DNA of 31,738 nucleotides from a virus. Shown one piece after another: positions 7,941 to 15,526 of this stretch. Every line of letters begins with the position of its first letter. The stretch's first letter is position 1. The translations under genes were made by a program, and so were the position numbers. The notes below the pieces were generated by a model. It made no database searches. It saw nothing but the letters and a program-made list of their open reading frames with translations, and was not told the origin of the DNA. The stretch spans positions 1 through 31,738 of the IMG/VR virus record IMGVR_UViG_3300017917_002535, one strand, 5' to 3'.

Positions 7941-10850
7941 ATGGCACTTACTAGACCAAGATATAGCAACATTGTTGACACTGACTACAAAGCCAGTTGC
8001 AGGGTAGTAACCACAACAAATATCACACTCAGCAGTGGCGCACCTAGTACATATGATGGTGTAACACTGGCTGCTGGTGATCGCGTGTTGGTTGCTGGGC
8101 AGAACACTGGAAGTCAAAATGGTATCTATGTTGTACTGTCTCTAGGAACCGGTAGCAACGGCACCTGGATACGAGCATTTGACGCAAACGAAGGCGATCG
8201 TATCAGTGCAGGTTTACAAACCAACATTGGTGAAGGTACATACGGAGGCAGAAACTGGCGCCTGACTACCCCTGATCCAATTATCATTGGTACCACTGAG
8301 TTAACATTCCAGGACGCGGTAACTGTAGCTGGTGGCGCAAATCAAAATCTACAGTACAACAACAACGGGTACATTGCAGGTATCACTGGTGTTAACTACA
8401 TTGCAGCCAACACAACGGTTGTGGCCACTGGCAACGTGTATGCTGGCACAGTGTACACCGATCAACTGCGTTGGGCTGCAAACAGTCAAGCAGTTACACT
8501 AACAGGTAACATCAATCCAACGCTGTACATTGGCAGTGTTGCTGCAACAACTGCTACCACGCTGATTGACACTTTGCCAGTGTCTGGAAATCTTTACGTC
8601 AAATGGAATGTGGTCAGCAAGGACACTGTTAACAACAGATACAGATTTGTAACCATTGACACTGTGAACGATGGAACATCAGTTTACTATTCAGAATACG
8701 CTGGTACCAAGTCAAATCCATCTTACAATGTAGCGGTGTTTACCAGCAACATCAGTTCTGGAAACATTAACCTGTGGGCCGTTGGCGACAGCGCCAGCGT
8801 TACAGTAAACTATCAGCGAACCATGTTGGGATCGTCAACACCCACTGGTTACATTAATAACTTTGGACCAATTGGTCCAGCTGGTACCATAGCAGGAACC
8901 AGTAGTAACATTGTTACAACAGCCACCAGTGCTGCTACCAGTACCACAACAGGTGCGTTGCAAATTGCAGGTGGTGCAGGTATTGCAGGCAATATCTACG
9001 TTGGCGAAAATGCAGTCATTGGAACAGATCTAACAGTTCTGGGTAACCTCAGTGTGCTAGGAGAAGTCACCACCTTTAATACTGCCACACTCACAGTTGA
9101 AGATCTAAACGTTACACTGGCCAACGGTGCTGCTACATCAGGTGCTGCCAACGGTGCTGGTATCAGTGTAAGCGGACCAGCAGGCGCACAAATATCATAT
9201 TTCAGTTCCAGCGATGCCTGGAATCTAAACAAGAATACCAGAGTCACTGCGCTGTACACTGGCAGTGGTATATTCTGGGCCGGCAACAGTGCTGTGGTCA
9301 AAACAGGTATTCAATACACAACCAGCGACATTGCTCCCACCGGTGCAAACTATGGCGACAAATGGTACGACACTGGCACAGACATACTGTATGAATGGCA
9401 AACCGGAGATGGTGCCAACGGATTTTGGGTAGACATTGGTAGCCTGGCTATTCAGGCCAATGCCAACTTATCCAACCAAGCATTCAACACTGTGAGCGCA
9501 AACAATGTGGTAGCAGCCGGTAATATCTCTGCAGGCAATATAATACTAGGCGGAGTTGGCAGCGGCGCAGTGTATGCTAACAATTTTGTTTTTAGTCAGA
9601 ATGGCGCCAGCATCTTTGATTCCTTTGGTGTGAACAGTTACGGTAATGTGAACGTTGCGCAATATCTACCAAAGTATACTGGCAATCTACAGGCTGCAAA
9701 CGTGTATGTGGTAGGCAACGACAGTACCAGTATCAGCACAGGTGCTCTGCGTGTGGTAGGTGGAGTTGGTGTTAATGGAAACCTATTTGTAGACGGCAGT
9801 GGTGATGTCAACGGGGGAATTGCTGTAACCGGCTCTCGTGGCCAAATCAGCATTGGTAACGACACACGAGATGGTGTGGCTAGATATGTTCTTAATACCG
9901 CAGTAAACCTATACAGCGGAATGCAGATAAAACGTGCAGGCACTGAGTTATGGTTCGCTGGCGCTAACCAAGCTGAGAAATATGTGGTTAGGTATAACGG
10001 AGCTGTTGATTATGTTACTGTAGACACCACTGGCAATCTAGTGATTGCAACCACAACAACAAGTACCAGCACTACCACTGGTGCATTAGTAGTCAAAGGT
10101 GGCGCAGGTATTGCTGGTAACGTAATCGTTGGCGGAAGTGTAAGCATTGCATCTAATCTGTCTGTTACACAATCAGGTCTGTTCCAAGGGCCATACAATG
10201 AAAATTCAACACTAAGTGGTGTGTTTGTTGGTAACACTGGCGCAGGTGTACCAAGCCCGCGGGTGGGATTCTTTAACGGTAACACTCAACAGAATTGGCA
10301 AATTGACAACTTTAGTGGAGCATTCCGTTGGTTTGTTCCGGGCTCATCCAAGATGACCTTGTACGATACTGGTAACTTGAACGTGTCTGGTGGGTACACA
10401 GTTGGTGGTAAAAAAGCAGTCAACGGTCCTGCGTTCAGAGCCTATGTATCTGTAGGACAAACCATTGCCAGTGCTGGCGCACAGGTAAAAGTAACATTTG
10501 GCGGCGAGACCTTTGACACAGACGGCTGTTTTACCAGTTCCGCATTTACCCCAACAGTGGAAGGATATTATCAACTCAATGCCACAGTTCGTATAAGTGG
10601 TACTGCAGGCACTGGCGAAAACATGTTGGTACTTTACAAAAACGGCGGAGAATACGCTCGAGGTACTAACGGATCAGGTACTGAAATTGGTGCCAGCTTT
10701 TATTCCATGCAGGTGTCCGACATAGTGTACGCCAATGGTACCGGTGACTACTTCGAAGTGTACATACAGCAAGGCAGCGGCAGCAATAGAGATACCACAG
10801 CTGGTACAAACATTTCGTACTTTAGTGGTTGTATGATAAGAGGCGCATAA
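7941..10850 (+). CDS. Tail fibre with C1q-like receptor-binding tip (969 aa)
   Basis: The N-terminal ~130 residues contain the module VVTTTNITLSSG...GVTLAAGDRVLVAGQ...NGIYVV...W.RA, common in phage fibres. The middle is Thr/Gly/Asn-rich, with three copies of the GAL.(V/I).GG.G(I/V).GN module. The C-terminal ~140 residues (from PAFRAYVSVGQ through KVTFGGETFDTD, FTPTVEGYYQLNATV, GDYFEVYIQQGSG, ISYFSGCMI) follow the C1q/TNF-like jelly-roll pattern, a fold known in trimeric phage fibre tips. Likely role: trimeric receptor-binding fibre; the C1q-like head would contact the host. ATG start lies 21 bases after a late promoter; the ribosome site is weak. The next gene starts 10 bases after the stop, so the two are probably co-transcribed. 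Confidence 0.9.
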   Translation: MALTRPRYSNIVDTDYKASCRVVTTTNITLSSGAPSTYDGVTLAAGDRVLVAGQNTGSQNGIYVVLSLGTGSNGTWIRAFDANEGDRISAGLQTNIGEGTYGGRNWRLTTPDPIIIGTTELTFQDAVTVAGGANQNLQYNNNGYIAGITGVNYIAANTTVVATGNVYAGTVYTDQLRWAANSQAVTLTGNINPTLYIGSVAATTATTLIDTLPVSGNLYVKWNVVSKDTVNNRYRFVTIDTVNDGTSVYYSEYAGTKSNPSYNVAVFTSNISSGNINLWAVGDSASVTVNYQRTMLGSSTPTGYINNFGPIGPAGTIAGTSSNIVTTATSAATSTTTGALQIAGGAGIAGNIYVGENAVIGTDLTVLGNLSVLGEVTTFNTATLTVEDLNVTLANGAATSGAANGAGISVSGPAGAQISYFSSSDAWNLNKNTRVTALYTGSGIFWAGNSAVVKTGIQYTTSDIAPTGANYGDKWYDTGTDILYEWQTGDGANGFWVDIGSLAIQANANLSNQAFNTVSANNVVAAGNISAGNIILGGVGSGAVYANNFVFSQNGASIFDSFGVNSYGNVNVAQYLPKYTGNLQAANVYVVGNDSTSISTGALRVVGGVGVNGNLFVDGSGDVNGGIAVTGSRGQISIGNDTRDGVARYVLNTAVNLYSGMQIKRAGTELWFAGANQAEKYVVRYNGAVDYVTVDTTGNLVIATTTTSTSTTTGALVVKGGAGIAGNVIVGGSVSIASNLSVTQSGLFQGPYNENSTLSGVFVGNTGAGVPSPRVGFFNGNTQQNWQIDNFSGAFRWFVPGSSKMTLYDTGNLNVSGGYTVGGKKAVNGPAFRAYVSVGQTIASAGAQVKVTFGGETFDTDGCFTSSAFTPTVEGYYQLNATVRISGTAGTGENMLVLYKNGGEYARGTNGSGTEIGASFYSMQVSDIVYANGTGDYFEVYIQQGSGSNRDTTAGTNISYFSGCMIRGA
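8911..9006 (+). repeat. Fibre module copy 2
   Basis: In-frame coding repeat containing STTTGALQIAGGAGIAGN. Boundaries approximate. Confidence 0.6.
9709..9792 (+). repeat. Fibre module copy 3
   Basis: In-frame coding repeat containing SISTGALRVVGGVGVNGN; more divergent than the other copies. Boundaries approximate. Confidence 0.55.
10048..10140 (+). repeat. Fibre module copy 4
   Basis: In-frame coding repeat containing STTTGALVVKGGAGIAGN, very close to copy 2. Boundaries approximate. Confidence 0.6.
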
Positions 10851-10860
10851 GGATTAACAA

Positions 10861-11070
10861 ATGACATTTCCAGCAGCACCAATCAATGGACAACAAGCCA
10901 CAGTAAACGGCATCACTTATGTGTATGTGAGCTCCAAGAATGCCTGGAACAGAACAACAGGTTCATTTTCGGTGATTGGAGACATTACATTGGCCAACGT
11001 CTCGTATAAAGCAAACTCCGCCATCCCCAAAAGTTACGCTGACTCAATCTCAGTGGTTTTTGGATTTTAA
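10861..11070 (+). CDS. Mini fibre-associated protein (69 aa)
   Basis: ATG 10 bases after the fibre stop with AAGGA upstream. The N-terminal half (P.NGQQATVNGITYVYVSS...AWNR) is a small aromatic module common in phage fibre proteins. The C-terminus (SAIPKSYADSISVVFGF) is paralogous to that of the 67-aa protein at 1387-1590. Probably a virion protein or a fibre assembly factor produced together with the C1q fibre (inference). No signal peptide or membrane segment is seen. Confidence 0.75.
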   Translation: MTFPAAPINGQQATVNGITYVYVSSKNAWNRTTGSFSVIGDITLANVSYKANSAIPKSYADSISVVFGF

Positions 11071-11073
11071 CAA

Positions 11074-11081
11074 GGTAAATA
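11074..11081 (+). promoter_or_regulatory. Possible late promoter GGTAAATA, only 4 bases from ATG
   Basis: The TAAATA core is intact but the first two bases do not match TATAAATA. The last A is 4 bases from the ATG of the DUF115-like gene, so a transcript from it would be almost leaderless. The same spacing occurs at 25784-25791 and 19324-19331 (minus). It may be fortuitous. Confidence 0.35.
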
Positions 11082-11085
11082 GATC

Positions 11086-11823
11086 ATGCAAAAATTAAAA
11101 AAACTTTATCGTTCAACATATGATGGCGAAACAATGACCACAAGCTCCACTTGGACTGGCAGTCAATGGGAGTACACCCAAGAATATATTCCTAACGCAG
11201 TTACTAACGATCAAACTTCAAAACATGCAGTAGTTATTGGAAACGGTAGCAGTAGAAAAAAATATGAACTGCATCTTTTAAAAAATCACAAAGGTGGCGC
11301 ATTTGGATCTCAGGCACTACAAACCTATGGGTGCAATGCGCTGTATAGAGAATTTGATCCAACATTTGTTGTAGCGACAGGTCCTGAAATATGCCGAGAG
11401 ATTGCTGAAAGCGGATACTGTCATGATCATATTGTGTATGCTAATGCAGAAATAATTGCACAGTACCCTGGTAGATTTTATTTGATCCCACAAGATGTAC
11501 ACTACAACTCAGGTGCGCTGGCAGCATACTTGGCCTGCTTTGATGGACACCAAAAAGTTTACCTAATGGGGTTTGATTGTTCTGCAGGCGCCAACTACAA
11601 CAACAACATCTATGCAGGCACCCAGGGCTATGCAGGTCCTAATCACAATTACACAGACAACTTGTTTGTAACCACAATGATGCAGGTAATGGAAACCTAT
11701 GACGACGTGGAGTTTATTAGAGTGATGCCTACAATTGATTGGTACTGCCCTGACGCATGGAAGGGACTGCTGAACTTCAAACAAATCACCTACAACGAGT
11801 TTGCAATAGAAGTGAACCTATAA
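11086..11823 (+). CDS. DUF115/MptE-like Rossmann protein, possible glycan-modifying enzyme (245 aa)
   Basis: After a ~45-residue lead-in, VVIGNGSSRKKYEL is a glycine-rich nucleotide-binding-type strand-loop-helix. It is followed by alternating strands and helices (FVVATGPE, HIVYANAE, YLIPQD) and VYLMGFDC. This order (IGNGxS... and a late Y-L-x-G-F-D) is that of DUF115-like proteins related to MptE and motility accessory/sugar-transferase families, by recollection. It lies directly after fibre genes, which could mean modification of a fibre or of host surface sugar (inference). Its stop overlaps that of the convergent Nudix gene by 6 bases. Substrate cannot be stated. Confidence 0.6.
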   Translation: MQKLKKLYRSTYDGETMTTSSTWTGSQWEYTQEYIPNAVTNDQTSKHAVVIGNGSSRKKYELHLLKNHKGGAFGSQALQTYGCNALYREFDPTFVVATGPEICREIAESGYCHDHIVYANAEIIAQYPGRFYLIPQDVHYNSGALAAYLACFDGHQKVYLMGFDCSAGANYNNNIYAGTQGYAGPNHNYTDNLFVTTMMQVMETYDDVEFIRVMPTIDWYCPDAWKGLLNFKQITYNEFAIEVNL

Positions 11824-12246
11824 CACCTGTTCTAAGGTTTTAATTTTAGTTACCACTGCGCTGAATTCAAAAGTTCTCCACACGCCTGGATGCAAAGGCT
11901 TGGGATAGTTTTCCAGTGGTACCCAACAGTAGCCTTTGTGTTCGTGATTCAATGAAGGAATAAATTCTTCGTCCACAGGAATCAAAAAGGTGTGATATAC
12001 GAATCGTTGATCGTCGCTGGTAAATTGTTCAAGAGGTATGAACTTGTGATTGGTAGTATCCATACCGATTTCTTCTTGAATTTCTCTAGCCAACGCAGCA
12101 CTTACAGTTTCACCAGACTCAACTCCGCCACCTACTAATCCCCAGGAATTTTTGTGTCGCTTCTGTGTTCTAAGTAGAAACAGATATCTATGAGTTTGTT
12201 TACTGTAAATTAAGGCGCCGCATCCAATTATATGATTAGTGTCCAT
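11818..12246 (-). CDS. Nudix hydrolase (142 aa)
   Basis: The complete Nudix box GX5EX7REUXEEXGU is visible at residues 40-62: G40, E46, R54-E55, E58-E59, G61, M62. These glutamates normally bind the divalent metal that drives cleavage of a nucleoside diphosphate linked to a moiety X. Preceding strands (IIGCGALIY, YLFLLRTQK, WGLVGG) and later strands (RFVYHTFLIPV, YCWVPLENYP) complete a normal-length Nudix fold; the layout is reminiscent of GDP-mannose or NDP-sugar-type members but the substrate is not fixed. ATG overlaps the end of gp15 by 19 bases, so it is the third gene of the gp14-gp15 operon and translationally coupled. A role in nucleotide-sugar or NTP housekeeping, or in RNA cap removal, remains open. 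Confidence 0.92.
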   Translation of the reverse strand: MDTNHIIGCGALIYSKQTHRYLFLLRTQKRHKNSWGLVGGGVESGETVSAALAREIQEEIGMDTTNHKFIPLEQFTSDDQRFVYHTFLIPVDEEFIPSLNHEHKGYCWVPLENYPKPLHPGVWRTFEFSAVVTKIKTLEQVL

Positions 12247-13721
12247 TCACCCTCTTTGTAAGCACCTTGGTAACTCCGGACCCAGGCTTCCCCGTTCCAG
12301 CGATATTGTACACCAGTATTTACATTGGTCATGTAGGCCTCGTCAATTATATTTTGACTGTCAAAACTCACAAACCAGCGGGTACCATTGAATTCAATGA
12401 TGTCATTTCTGTTTGCTACCAACGGAAAGCCGTTCACTGTCCATGCCTTAGCAAAGTCTGTGTTATTGATACTGTTGATAGGATTCAATGTTAAAAAGCG
12501 TGTGCCAGCAGCCACTTTATAAGTGTCGGTGATTTTGTCAATCAACAGTGCATCTACGTTTACTTTAAATGGATCAATGATAGCATTAACTGGCTTGGTA
12601 TTGTTAACAGGCACAGTGTCAATGAATGGTTCAAAAATCAACAGTGTGTCGTCGGCAGGATGGAATGCCACAGTACCAATCACTTCTGATCCGTTGTCTT
12701 GCATCAAACGAATCTCGCTGGTGCCTGGATGTAGTACTCCGTACAAGCTGATAAATCCACTCCAACTGTCTGGTGTGCCAGAACGAATAATGTCAAGATC
12801 TGGATCATTGATGTCAGCAATAGTAGCATCATCCTTCTGTGCTTTGTCTATTGCAATGTCATCATACTTCAGCAGTTGTAAGGTATTACCAGAGTAGATT
12901 ACCCCATAGCGCAGCGGATTCCACATGCGTCTGGTAACTGCTCTTTCTGGATCATCTATTGCATCCAGGTACGAATTATCAGATCTGCCAGACGCACTGT
13001 TTGGACTTACACTGCCTGCGCCTGCGCCCACTGCACTCATGTTGCTCATGATTTTTTGCACCACACCCAGCTTTTTAAGTTTAGCAGGAGGACTGATCCA
13101 AATTGGCAATTCAAAACTCATGGTAGCCACACTGATTGCTTCTTCTGTGCCTGTAGGTACACTTCTACTGTCCCAGTTTACATCAGTTAATGTGACCACA
13201 CTCAAGCTGGTCCAATCAATGTAGTTGTCGGTGCTTTGTATTTCTAAACTAGGATTAAACAGTGTACACATCTGTTCAATCAGCTGTAGCTTCTGTTCGG
13301 TGTTACTGGTCCAGATGTCTAACTTTAGACTCAGTCTATAAGGAACCGGCATCATACGTTCAACTGTGAACGCATCACCTTGCTCGCTGGTTGGTAATCC
13401 TGTGTCTGGATCCACACGTCTTTGTCGCAGATGCAGCTTGCTCACATGAAATGGTTCTTGAACTCTATCGCGATCGTACTTGAGTCCACTGATGTATGCA
13501 CTCATAGCAGGCACACTCTGCATGCTGTTTTCACTGCCATTGCGCAAGATGTAGGCTGCTTGTCTACTGGGGTCACCGTAGATAACTGGAACAGTTTGTA
13601 ATGCCAGGTTGCCAGTGGTTGCATCGGTGGTTCCAAATTGCACCTGGAAATTGCTAACCATGCGTATAAATTGCAATAGAAAGCGACGTATTTGTTGATC
13701 GTAGAAAAATTGTACAGCCAT
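12228..13721 (-). CDS. 15: Tail sheath stabiliser/tail terminator, gp15-like (497 aa)
   Basis: Residues ~1-245 follow T4 gp15: FFYDQQIRRFLLQFIRMVSNFQVQFG corresponds to gp15's start (F-Y-N...RRY...F...I), then VPVIYGDPSR, then YRLSLKLDIWTSNTEQKLQLIEQM, then a strand set ending MSFELPIWISPPAKL. In T4, gp15 forms the hexameric ring closing the top of the tail tube and sheath and joins the neck. T4 gp15 is 272 aa; this one is 497 aa, with a ~240-residue C-terminal extension ending in two aromatic segments (IEFNGTRWFV and YRWNGEAWV). Its ATG overlaps the gp14 stop (TAATG), so translation is coupled. The assignment rests on recalled motif similarity and the gp14-gp15 order. Confidence 0.82.
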   Translation of the reverse strand: MAVQFFYDQQIRRFLLQFIRMVSNFQVQFGTTDATTGNLALQTVPVIYGDPSRQAAYILRNGSENSMQSVPAMSAYISGLKYDRDRVQEPFHVSKLHLRQRRVDPDTGLPTSEQGDAFTVERMMPVPYRLSLKLDIWTSNTEQKLQLIEQMCTLFNPSLEIQSTDNYIDWTSLSVVTLTDVNWDSRSVPTGTEEAISVATMSFELPIWISPPAKLKKLGVVQKIMSNMSAVGAGAGSVSPNSASGRSDNSYLDAIDDPERAVTRRMWNPLRYGVIYSGNTLQLLKYDDIAIDKAQKDDATIADINDPDLDIIRSGTPDSWSGFISLYGVLHPGTSEIRLMQDNGSEVIGTVAFHPADDTLLIFEPFIDTVPVNNTKPVNAIIDPFKVNVDALLIDKITDTYKVAAGTRFLTLNPINSINNTDFAKAWTVNGFPLVANRNDIIEFNGTRWFVSFDSQNIIDEAYMTNVNTGVQYRWNGEAWVRSYQGAYKEGEWTLII

Positions 13722-15136
13722 TAGTTGTCTGCCTCTGGTTTGATTACTTGGCTAAGGCTAATGCGTTCTGCAAACACATCTCCTTGCGAGTTGGTAAATG
13801 TATTGGTATTGTTAACAAAGCCGCTACGCTGTGTCTTATTGTCTACTGATCCTGGAGTTAAGCTGGTACGTACGGCATCTTCAATCTTGACCCAACGCTT
13901 GCCATCATATCGGAACAAGCGATTTGGAACAAAGTCCAAACGCAAGAAATAATCGCCAACCTTTTTCTTAGACGGAAACGCAATGCCCATGTTCACTTGT
14001 AGTCCATTTGGTGCTGATCCATCTCCACTTAGATATCCTTGTACCTTTGCCAGCGGCGCAGAATTGCCACTGGTCGCATTGAGCGCAGAGTTTCTGCGTA
14101 GAGTAATAGTCTCTCCTGCGCCAATACTGATGTTGCTACTCAAGATGATTCCGTTGTTGCCAATTATTCCAGTAACAGTGATTTTTGCATTAGCAAGAAT
14201 GTTTGCTGTGGTAACAGTGGCACCAACAATGGCTGAACGAGCATTGCTGACCAATATTCTGTTGGTATTAACACGAGCATTGGCAGTGGTTAGTGTTACT
14301 AAGGTAGAGCCAGACGCATCCACGTTGCTTGTGGTATCTGCTTTGGCTTGACTTTGTAGTCGATTATAAATGTCCTTTGATACCACAAACAGATTGGCAG
14401 TATTGTAACCACTCTTGGGTAATTCCACTTCGGCCTGTGCAATAACTGCTTCGTTGATATCCTTGTATCTGTCGTAGGTACTTACAACTGAGCTCAATGC
14501 AGGGTTGGCATTACTGCCAACGTTGCCAGCAAACGGATCGCTGCTGGCTCCAATCTTGTTAATGATATCCTTGTACTCTTGGCTGTCTACCAATGGCTGC
14601 AATTTTACTCGCCACAGGTGTGGGTACCATGTTGGACTAAATCCTTCTGCTGCCCAACTGGCATCACTGACCACGTAGTAACGTTTGATAGCAAACGGAA
14701 CACTTTGATCCAGACTATGATAGTCTTTAAGGTGCATGAGTTCAAGCACGTCACCTGACATAATTTTACGACCAACAGTTTCTACCATGTCGTTCAAGTG
14801 AAAAGTCATGAACTGTGTGCCAGCAGCCAAAAACAGTCCAAATTGGCTTAGGTCAAAGTCTTGGTCCTGTTTCTGGTAAATTCCCCGTAGTTCGTAAATA
14901 TCGGTGTCGTATTTGCGATCACGGTTTTCAACAAACAGTAGATCCTGTATGTTTAACTCGCTTTGAGTAACATAGTCAGGTTTGGTTGCATCTGTGCCTG
15001 CATTGGTGCTGTCAGTGCCCAAATATTTGTGCAATTGAATGCCGGTGCCGCCCACAGTGAACATTTCACTGATTCGGCGATCAAGAAATTTGTAGTCGTT
15101 ACCTTTGTTTTCACGCCACAGCGACAGTCTTGGCAT
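13721..15136 (-). CDS. 14: Neck protein gp14-like (471 aa)
   Basis: Residues ~60-200 match T4 gp14 in pattern: an early segment SELNIQDLLFVENRDRKYDTDIYELRG (T4: LVAESIQMRGVECYYVPRE), then FLAAGTQFMTFHLNDMVETV, GDVLELMHLKDYHSLDQS (T4: GDLIYFPMDNSLFEI) and PTWYPHLWRVKLQPL (T4: FYQLGQNAIRKITAGKF). In T4, gp13 and gp14 form the neck joining head to tail. It is almost twice as long as T4 gp14 (256 aa), with a beta-rich Thr/Asn/Ala extension and the aromatic segment FRYDGKRWVKI near the C-terminus. ATG is preceded by AAGGAT and a minus-strand late promoter 19 bases upstream. First gene of a three-gene minus operon that is inverted relative to gp13. Confidence 0.82.
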   Translation of the reverse strand: MPRLSLWRENKGNDYKFLDRRISEMFTVGGTGIQLHKYLGTDSTNAGTDATKPDYVTQSELNIQDLLFVENRDRKYDTDIYELRGIYQKQDQDFDLSQFGLFLAAGTQFMTFHLNDMVETVGRKIMSGDVLELMHLKDYHSLDQSVPFAIKRYYVVSDASWAAEGFSPTWYPHLWRVKLQPLVDSQEYKDIINKIGASSDPFAGNVGSNANPALSSVVSTYDRYKDINEAVIAQAEVELPKSGYNTANLFVVSKDIYNRLQSQAKADTTSNVDASGSTLVTLTTANARVNTNRILVSNARSAIVGATVTTANILANAKITVTGIIGNNGIILSSNISIGAGETITLRRNSALNATSGNSAPLAKVQGYLSGDGSAPNGLQVNMGIAFPSKKKVGDYFLRLDFVPNRLFRYDGKRWVKIEDAVRTSLTPGSVDNKTQRSGFVNNTNTFTNSQGDVFAERISLSQVIKPEADN

Positions 15137-15155
15137 TTTTGGATCCTTATTGTGA

Positions 15156-15163
15156 TATTTATC
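15156..15163 (-). promoter_or_regulatory. Late promoter GATAAATA for the gp14-gp15-Nudix operon
   Basis: On the minus strand the element reads GATAAATA, 7 of 8 matches to TATAAATA, ending 19 bases before the gp14 ATG. It stands back to back with the plus-strand early promoter whose -35 begins at 15168. Confidence 0.8.
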
Positions 15164-15167
15164 TAGA

Positions 15168-15196
15168 TTGACTACAAGCCCAAAAGGTGTTACACT
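15168..15196 (+). promoter_or_regulatory. Sigma70-type promoter TTGACT-N17-TACACT
   Basis: The -35 TTGACT (15168-15173) and -10 TACACT (15191-15196) are 17 bases apart. Counting seven bases past the -10 places the expected start at 15203, the A of the ATG of the next gene, giving a leaderless mRNA. Likely used early by host RNA polymerase. Confidence 0.7.
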
Positions 15197-15202
15197 GTGT
15201 TT

Positions 15203-15472
15203 ATGCGTATTAAAACTGCTTTGGATTGGGACCGTGTTAGCATTCCGCTAACAAATCAACTGCACTCGTCGCCGTATGCTGCCCAAAAAGATCTTGCTAA
15301 AATGCTAAGAAGCATACAAGGACTGGTGCAAGAACTAAGTATAGAAGAGATTGAGCTGCGAAGATACCAAAAATTCAGCAGTCCAACCAGCCAGCGTTTG
15401 CTTGCTCAAATTAATCAAGCTCTAGACGAGTTTGAAAAATGGTTAATGTTTGCACAACTTTCGCTTGGTTGA
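15203..15472 (+). CDS. Small helical protein of unknown function (89 aa), probably early
   Basis: I do not recognise it. The chosen start is the ATG at 15203 (MRIKTALDW); the in-frame GTG at 15197 lies next to the -10 and would be upstream of the expected transcript start. The body is strongly helical (SPYAAQKDLAKMLRSIQGLV, EEIELRRYQKF, RLLAQINQALDEFEKWL) with no Cys pairs or membrane segment, so a small cytoplasmic protein or regulator is possible. Its stop codon TGA lies inside the TTGACA of the next promoter. Its early-type promoter separates it from the late structural genes on both sides and hints at a host-takeover role (inference). Confidence 0.7.
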   Translation: MRIKTALDWDRVSIPLTNQLHSSPYAAQKDLAKMLRSIQGLVQELSIEEIELRRYQKFSSPTSQRLLAQINQALDEFEKWLMFAQLSLG

Positions 15473-15497
15473 CACAATTGCCCATTTATTGTATAAT
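15469..15497 (+). promoter_or_regulatory. Consensus sigma70 promoter TTGACA-N17-TATAAT
   Basis: A perfect -35 (15469-15474) and a perfect -10 (15492-15497) with the optimal 17-base spacer. Predicted start near 15504, giving a ~23-base leader with AGGAG before the ATG at 15527. The -35 contains the TGA stop of the upstream gene. It should be a very strong early promoter. Confidence 0.92.
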
Positions 15498-15526
15498 ACA
15501 TATTTCCAACACATATAGGAGCTCGC

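Noticed and set aside
7941-11070. Diversity-generating retroelement targeting the C1q fibre tip
   Set aside because: No reverse transcriptase and no template/variable repeat pair was found in the window; it could still lie outside.
12267-13224. Plus-strand ORFs opposite gp15
   Set aside because: No start signals; the minus-strand frame has clear gp15 similarity and gene coupling.
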